A model generated the notes under the pieces. That model ran no database searches, was not told the DNA's origin, and saw nothing but the letters and a program-made list of their open reading frames with translations. Positions 60,976-64,000 of a DNA stretch of 64,000 bases are shown piece after piece. Position 1 is the stretch's first letter; every line of letters begins with the position of its first letter. The position numbers and the translations under genes were made by a program. Source of the stretch: an uncultured Salinicoccus sp. (lineage in GTDB: Bacteria; Bacillota; Bacilli; Staphylococcales; Salinicoccaceae); the NCBI GenBank assembly GCA_947494965.1, contig CANLWV010000003.1, forward strand, positions 107,252-171,251, read 5' to 3'.

Positions 60976-62529
60976 TTGAATGATAAAAAATCAATTAGTT
61001 CAGTATTTTGGTGGGCTTTAGCCATCTGTATCCTCTTCGTGGCAGTGGGAGCAGCCGTACCTAAGAGACTGGAGTCATCTACGCAGTATGTAACATCACT
61101 CATATCCACAAATTTCAGCTGGTACTATCTGCTGTTGGTATTGGCCATACTTTTTGTCTGTATCTATCTTCTTTTTTCCAGATTCAGCAACATCACCCTT
61201 GGTAAGGAAGGAGAAGAACCTGAATTTTCCCTCCATTCATGGTTTGCGATGCTCTTCAGTGCCGGAATGGGCATAGGGCTAGTTTTCTGGACCACAGCCG
61301 AACCAATCAGCCATGCTTTTTCTTCATCACCTATTGCATCCCCCGGGTCGCAGCAAGCCATTGATCAGGCTATGCAGTTCTCCTTCTTCCACTGGGGCAT
61401 ACACGCATGGGCGGTGTATGGCATAGTGGCACTTGTGTTTGCCTACTTTAATTTTCACAAAGGCTATAAAGGCCTCGTAAGCGCCACGTTAACGCCTTTG
61501 TTTGGGAAAAAATTGATGCAGGGTGCCCTAGGCACCTTCCTGGATGTGCTTGCTGTAATCGCTACAGTGACGGGAGTAGCTGCAACCCTCGGTTTTGGCG
61601 CCTTACAGATCAATCAGGGATTCAACTTCCTGTTTGGGATTCCCGCTAATTTTCTTGTCCAATTCCTCATCATAGCCGTAGCGACTCTGCTCTTCACATG
61701 GTCGACCTGGTCTGGGATCGATAAGGGGATTAAAATGTTGAGCAATTTCAATATGGTCATTGCAGTGGTAGTACTGATCGGCCTTTTCCTTGTTGGCCCT
61801 ACACTTTATGTCCTTAATATGTTTACCAATTCTCTTGGGAATTATATTTCCGGATTCTTCGATATGAGCTTGAGACTGCCCATGAATGACAGTGATGCAT
61901 TTGCATGGCTTGAAAATTGGACCGTTTTCTACTGGGCATGGTGGATTTCCTGGGCTCCATTTGTCGGTATCTTCATCGCCCGTGTGTCGAAAGGGCGGAC
62001 CATCAAAGAATTCATATTGGGCGTTTTATTTGCTCCGACACTCGTATGCTTCATATTCTTTGCGGTATTTGGAGGTTCGGCAATCAATCTGCAGGAGAAT
62101 GGCATAGCGGATATTTCAGGATTCGCAACGGAAACTGCGACGTTTGCAATGTTTGAGAATTATCCTTTAGGTTTCCTGTTGAGTCTGCTTACCCTTATCG
62201 TCATCGCGGTATTCTTTATCACATCTGCCGACTCGGCGACATACGTGATCGGGATGTTGACGACAAATGGAAATAATTTTCCAAGTGGCATAGTCAAGAT
62301 CATCTGGGGCATCACCTTATCCGCCTTCGCCCTCATCATGATCTACACGGGCGGCACACAAGGTATACAAAACCTACTGATTATCGCGGCACTACCATTT
62401 TCACTTGTCATCATCTTTATGATGTGGTCACTGTTCCGGTCATTAAAGGAAGATCATCCCCGTTATCCGGCTAGGACTAAAGTATTTGAAGCCAAAGATT
62501 TGAAGACTGGATTAAAAGAAGAAGATTAA
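60976..62529 (+). CDS. BCCT-family betaine/choline transporter 2
   Basis: 517 residues, 12 helices: FSAGMGIGLVFWTTAEPISHAF (Gly-rich sodium/substrate helix), FYWAWWISWAPFVGIFIARVSKGRTIKEF and FFITSADSATYVIG. Differs from the first BCCT gene at the position after the GMGIG helix (WTTAEP instead of YGAAEP), so substrate preference may differ (choline, betaine or carnitine). Start is TTG at 60976 behind AGGAGTG; the frame opening at 60883 coincides with the hairpin. Lies 101 bases after the ABC transporter. Followed by a strong terminator. Confidence 0.9.
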   Translation: MNDKKSISSVFWWALAICILFVAVGAAVPKRLESSTQYVTSLISTNFSWYYLLLVLAILFVCIYLLFSRFSNITLGKEGEEPEFSLHSWFAMLFSAGMGIGLVFWTTAEPISHAFSSSPIASPGSQQAIDQAMQFSFFHWGIHAWAVYGIVALVFAYFNFHKGYKGLVSATLTPLFGKKLMQGALGTFLDVLAVIATVTGVAATLGFGALQINQGFNFLFGIPANFLVQFLIIAVATLLFTWSTWSGIDKGIKMLSNFNMVIAVVVLIGLFLVGPTLYVLNMFTNSLGNYISGFFDMSLRLPMNDSDAFAWLENWTVFYWAWWISWAPFVGIFIARVSKGRTIKEFILGVLFAPTLVCFIFFAVFGGSAINLQENGIADISGFATETATFAMFENYPLGFLLSLLTLIVIAVFFITSADSATYVIGMLTTNGNNFPSGIVKIIWGITLSAFALIMIYTGGTQGIQNLLIIAALPFSLVIIFMMWSLFRSLKEDHPRYPARTKVFEAKDLKTGLKEED

Positions 62530-62578
62530 TTACAAATGCCGCCATTGACCTGAACACAAAACCTCAAGGATTTATCAT

Positions 62579-62625
62579 AAAACCCCCTCCTAAATCAATT
62601 TATTGACTAGGGAGGGGGTTTTATA
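62579..62625. terminator. Bidirectional terminator, BCCT 2 / pseudouridine synthase
   Basis: AAAACCCCCTCC (62579-62590) pairs with GGAGGGGGTTTT (62611-62622). Confidence 0.85.
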
Positions 62626-62647
62626 TGGACTGGGGTTCTTCATTAAT

Positions 62648-63319
62648 TCACATATAATAGGACCAGGGATACGTTTCTGGTGGTGGGCACTCCACAACAA
62701 CCATCTCGTCTTTTGTAGGATGCTTCACACTCAATTTCGAGGCCCAAAGTGCTATTTGCTGACCTGGCTTATTTATACTTCGACCGTACTTCTGATCACC
62801 ATAAAGAGGTGTCCCCTGATTGGCCAGCTGGACCCTTATCTGGTGGGAACGTCCTGTCTTCAATTCAATTTCAATCAGACTGCCTTCTTCGTTGCTTTTT
62901 AGAACTTTGTAATCCATCACTGCCTGTTTAGCATCTTTTTTATCCGGCTTGACCACACTTACTATATTTTTGCTGCGGTCCTTCCAAAGATAATCGGTCA
63001 ACCTACCCCGGTCTTCAGGCAGATGTCCACGCGTTACAGCAACATACTTACGATAAATCTGATGAGTCCTCAATGCTTCGGATAATCTTGAAGCGGCTTT
63101 TGAAGTCCTCGCAAACACAATCGCGCCTCCCACAGGGCGATCAAGCCTGTGTACCAGTCCCAGGTAGACGTCCCCTGGCTTGTTGTACTTTTCTTTAATG
63201 TACCCTTTTAATATATTCAGTAGATCCTCGTCTTTCGAATCATCTCCTTGCACAAGTAGATTCACTGGCTTCTCAACAATAAGAAGATGATTGTCTTCAT
63301 ACAGAACCTTAATATCCAT
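62648..63319 (-). CDS. RluA-family pseudouridine synthase
   Basis: 223 residues with the RluA catalytic motif VHRLDRPVGG (Asp nucleophile), then DYKVLKSNEEGSLIEIELKTGRSHQIRVQL and a PLYGDQKYG segment. Catalyses uridine to pseudouridine in rRNA or tRNA; lacks an N-terminal S4 domain. The target base cannot be predicted. Start set to ATG at 63319 (MDIKVLYEDNHLLIVEKP) behind GGGAGTG; the 40 codons upstream in frame are unsupported. Downstream of the rhodanese on the same strand, 178 bases apart. Confidence 0.88.
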   Translation of the reverse strand: MDIKVLYEDNHLLIVEKPVNLLVQGDDSKDEDLLNILKGYIKEKYNKPGDVYLGLVHRLDRPVGGAIVFARTSKAASRLSEALRTHQIYRKYVAVTRGHLPEDRGRLTDYLWKDRSKNIVSVVKPDKKDAKQAVMDYKVLKSNEEGSLIEIELKTGRSHQIRVQLANQGTPLYGDQKYGRSINKPGQQIALWASKLSVKHPTKDEMVVVECPPPETYPWSYYM

Positions 63320-63497
63320 ACCCACACTCCCATTATTCTTATATGGCCATTGATGCCGAATCATGCTTTTACACCGAGTAAACCATTCCTTTCCAATGTA
63401 CCATGCATTACTCAGATTACAATCCCGACTATTGTACAACCACCCATTTGTGTAGTATCACCCGAATATTAATTTGAATGGTACTGTCAGTTTCTTA

Positions 63498-63809
63498 TTA
63501 TTTCCCTGTCACTTGCTTGCCTCGCCACTGGTTCATTCCGCCATGGACATTTATGGCTTCTACACCATTTTTTCTGAGGATTTTTGTCGCTTTCCTACTT
63601 CTCATGCCGGATTGGCAGATGATATAGACTGGCTTTGAGTCATCTTTGTAATCAGTTATCTTATTTAATGGTAGGTTGATCGATCTTCTGATATGACCGG
63701 AACGGTATTCTCCTGGAGTTCTTACATCGAGTAGTTTGCTATTCCTTTGCAGTGCTTCAGCCAATTCTTCCGTGGAAACAGATTTTACTGGATTAAATAT
63801 TGAAAACAT
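63498..63809 (-). CDS. Single-domain rhodanese with a CstR operator
   Basis: 103-residue sulfurtransferase: VSTEELAEALQRNSKLLDVRTPGEYRSGHI and the active-site loop IICQSGMRSRK (Cys ~65). It moves sulfane sulfur from thiosulfate or persulfide to an acceptor thiol in the cytosol. Start ATG at 63809 after AAAGGAGG. The palindrome in front of it (63839-63854) matches the three CstR sites at the cst operon, so it is predicted to belong to the persulfide stress response although ~50 kb away. Confidence 0.88.
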   Translation of the reverse strand: MFSIFNPVKSVSTEELAEALQRNSKLLDVRTPGEYRSGHIRRSINLPLNKITDYKDDSKPVYIICQSGMRSRKATKILRKNGVEAINVHGGMNQWRGKQVTGK

Positions 63810-63835
63810 CTGTATCCTCCTTTCTACTAACTCCT

Positions 63836-63865
63836 ATTATACCCCTGGTGGTATTGCTTTTCCAA
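63836..63865 (-). promoter_or_regulatory. Rhodanese promoter with CstR operator 4
   Basis: On the minus strand TTGGAA (63865-63860), an 18-base spacer, and TATAAT (63841-63836). The 16-bp site read on the plus strand is ATACCCCTGGTGGTAT (63839-63854), overlapping the -10 box, as operator 3 does at cstA. Confidence 0.7.
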
Positions 63866-64000
63866 CCGATTACCCTTAAAAAGTCGTTCTATTAATTCCA
63901 TTTCATGAGCCACAACCGTCTTGATATATCTATTCACATAAATTTATATCCAACATTTGATTGTTTCTGAATAGAGCGGCAATACACTATTTTTTTTATT
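63866..64000. other. Terminal intergenic stretch, nothing assignable
   Basis: 135 bases of AT-rich sequence to the window edge with no convincing ribosome site or frame. Confidence 0.5.

Noticed and set aside
1..64000. CRISPR arrays, phage modules, insertion sequences, tRNA or rRNA genes
   Set aside because: No regularly spaced repeats, transposase, integrase or structural RNA landmarks were found on either strand; the recombinase-like gene at 45580 is catalytically dead and without flanking repeats.

Overview
The window is a 64 kb chromosomal stretch from a low- to mid-GC Gram-positive bacterium, most likely a Staphylococcaceae member outside Staphylococcus proper (Salinicoccus or Jeotgalicoccus type). 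The grounds are close remembered resemblance to staphylococcal CrtN/CrtM/CrtP, CstR/CstA/CstB, the AldA-type aldehyde dehydrogenase, YrhE/YrhD-type formate dehydrogenase and IsdG-type haem oxygenases, plus strong Shine-Dalgarno sites and riboswitch/attenuator leaders. Three betaine/choline-type uptake systems and two cation/proton antiporters suggest a salt-tolerant, pigmented organism. No phage, IS element, CRISPR array, rRNA or tRNA was seen; this is core-like chromosome.

Layout. 1-3.5 kb: Na+/H+ antiporter-family protein (cut by the window edge), a YflT-type stress protein behind a SigB-like promoter, a guanidine-I riboswitch driving the YkkC/YkkD guanidinium exporter, and an Est30-type esterase. 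3.5-6 kb: SAM-I riboswitch with metY-metA. 6-8.6 kb: aromatic amino acid block with aroF and chorismate mutase on the minus strand and tyrA divergent. 8.8-13.7 kb: ornithine carbamoyltransferase with an apparent start-proximal frameshift, then the persulfide-detoxification operon cstR-cstA-cstB-tauE. 14-22 kb: arylamine N-acetyltransferase, a TlpA-like thioredoxin with a membrane partner, SDR, a MerR-fold protein, a Cys/Met PLP enzyme, proC and mqo. 22-26.4 kb: small membrane protein, PH-like protein, HAD hydrolase, metN-metI-metQ, tdk. 26.6-33 kb: YeeE/YedE transporter, aldehyde dehydrogenase, dhaK-dhaL-dhaM, Fe-alcohol dehydrogenase, TspO. 33-36 kb: frameshifted MFS gene and a BCCT transporter. 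36.5-41.5 kb: C30 carotenoid operon fni-crtN-crtM-crtP. 41.6-50 kb: CPA-type antiporter, SulP plus UspA, a degenerate serine-recombinase-like regulator, methyltransferase, HMA protein, MDR reductase, two IsdG-family proteins, TDT transporter. 50-58 kb: class III FBPase, two small membrane/secreted proteins, formate dehydrogenase with its DUF1641 partner, DUF488. 58-64 kb: osmoprotectant ABC transporter with fused permease-binding protein, second BCCT transporter, RluA-type pseudouridine synthase and a rhodanese.

Most notable observation: the 290-nt leader of aroF has a perfect sigma-A promoter, a 17-codon leader peptide ending FYFSYF, and a chain of seven mutually exclusive pairing segments ending in an intrinsic terminator. 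This is the architecture of ribosome-mediated Phe/Tyr attenuation. It is familiar from enterobacterial pheA but unexpected in a Firmicute, where T-boxes are usual. Also notable: a shared 16-bp palindrome marks three CstR sites at the cst operon and a fourth at a distant rhodanese gene; the recombinase-like protein has lost its active site; and both broken genes (OTC and MFS) look like single missing bases, so assembly error must be excluded.
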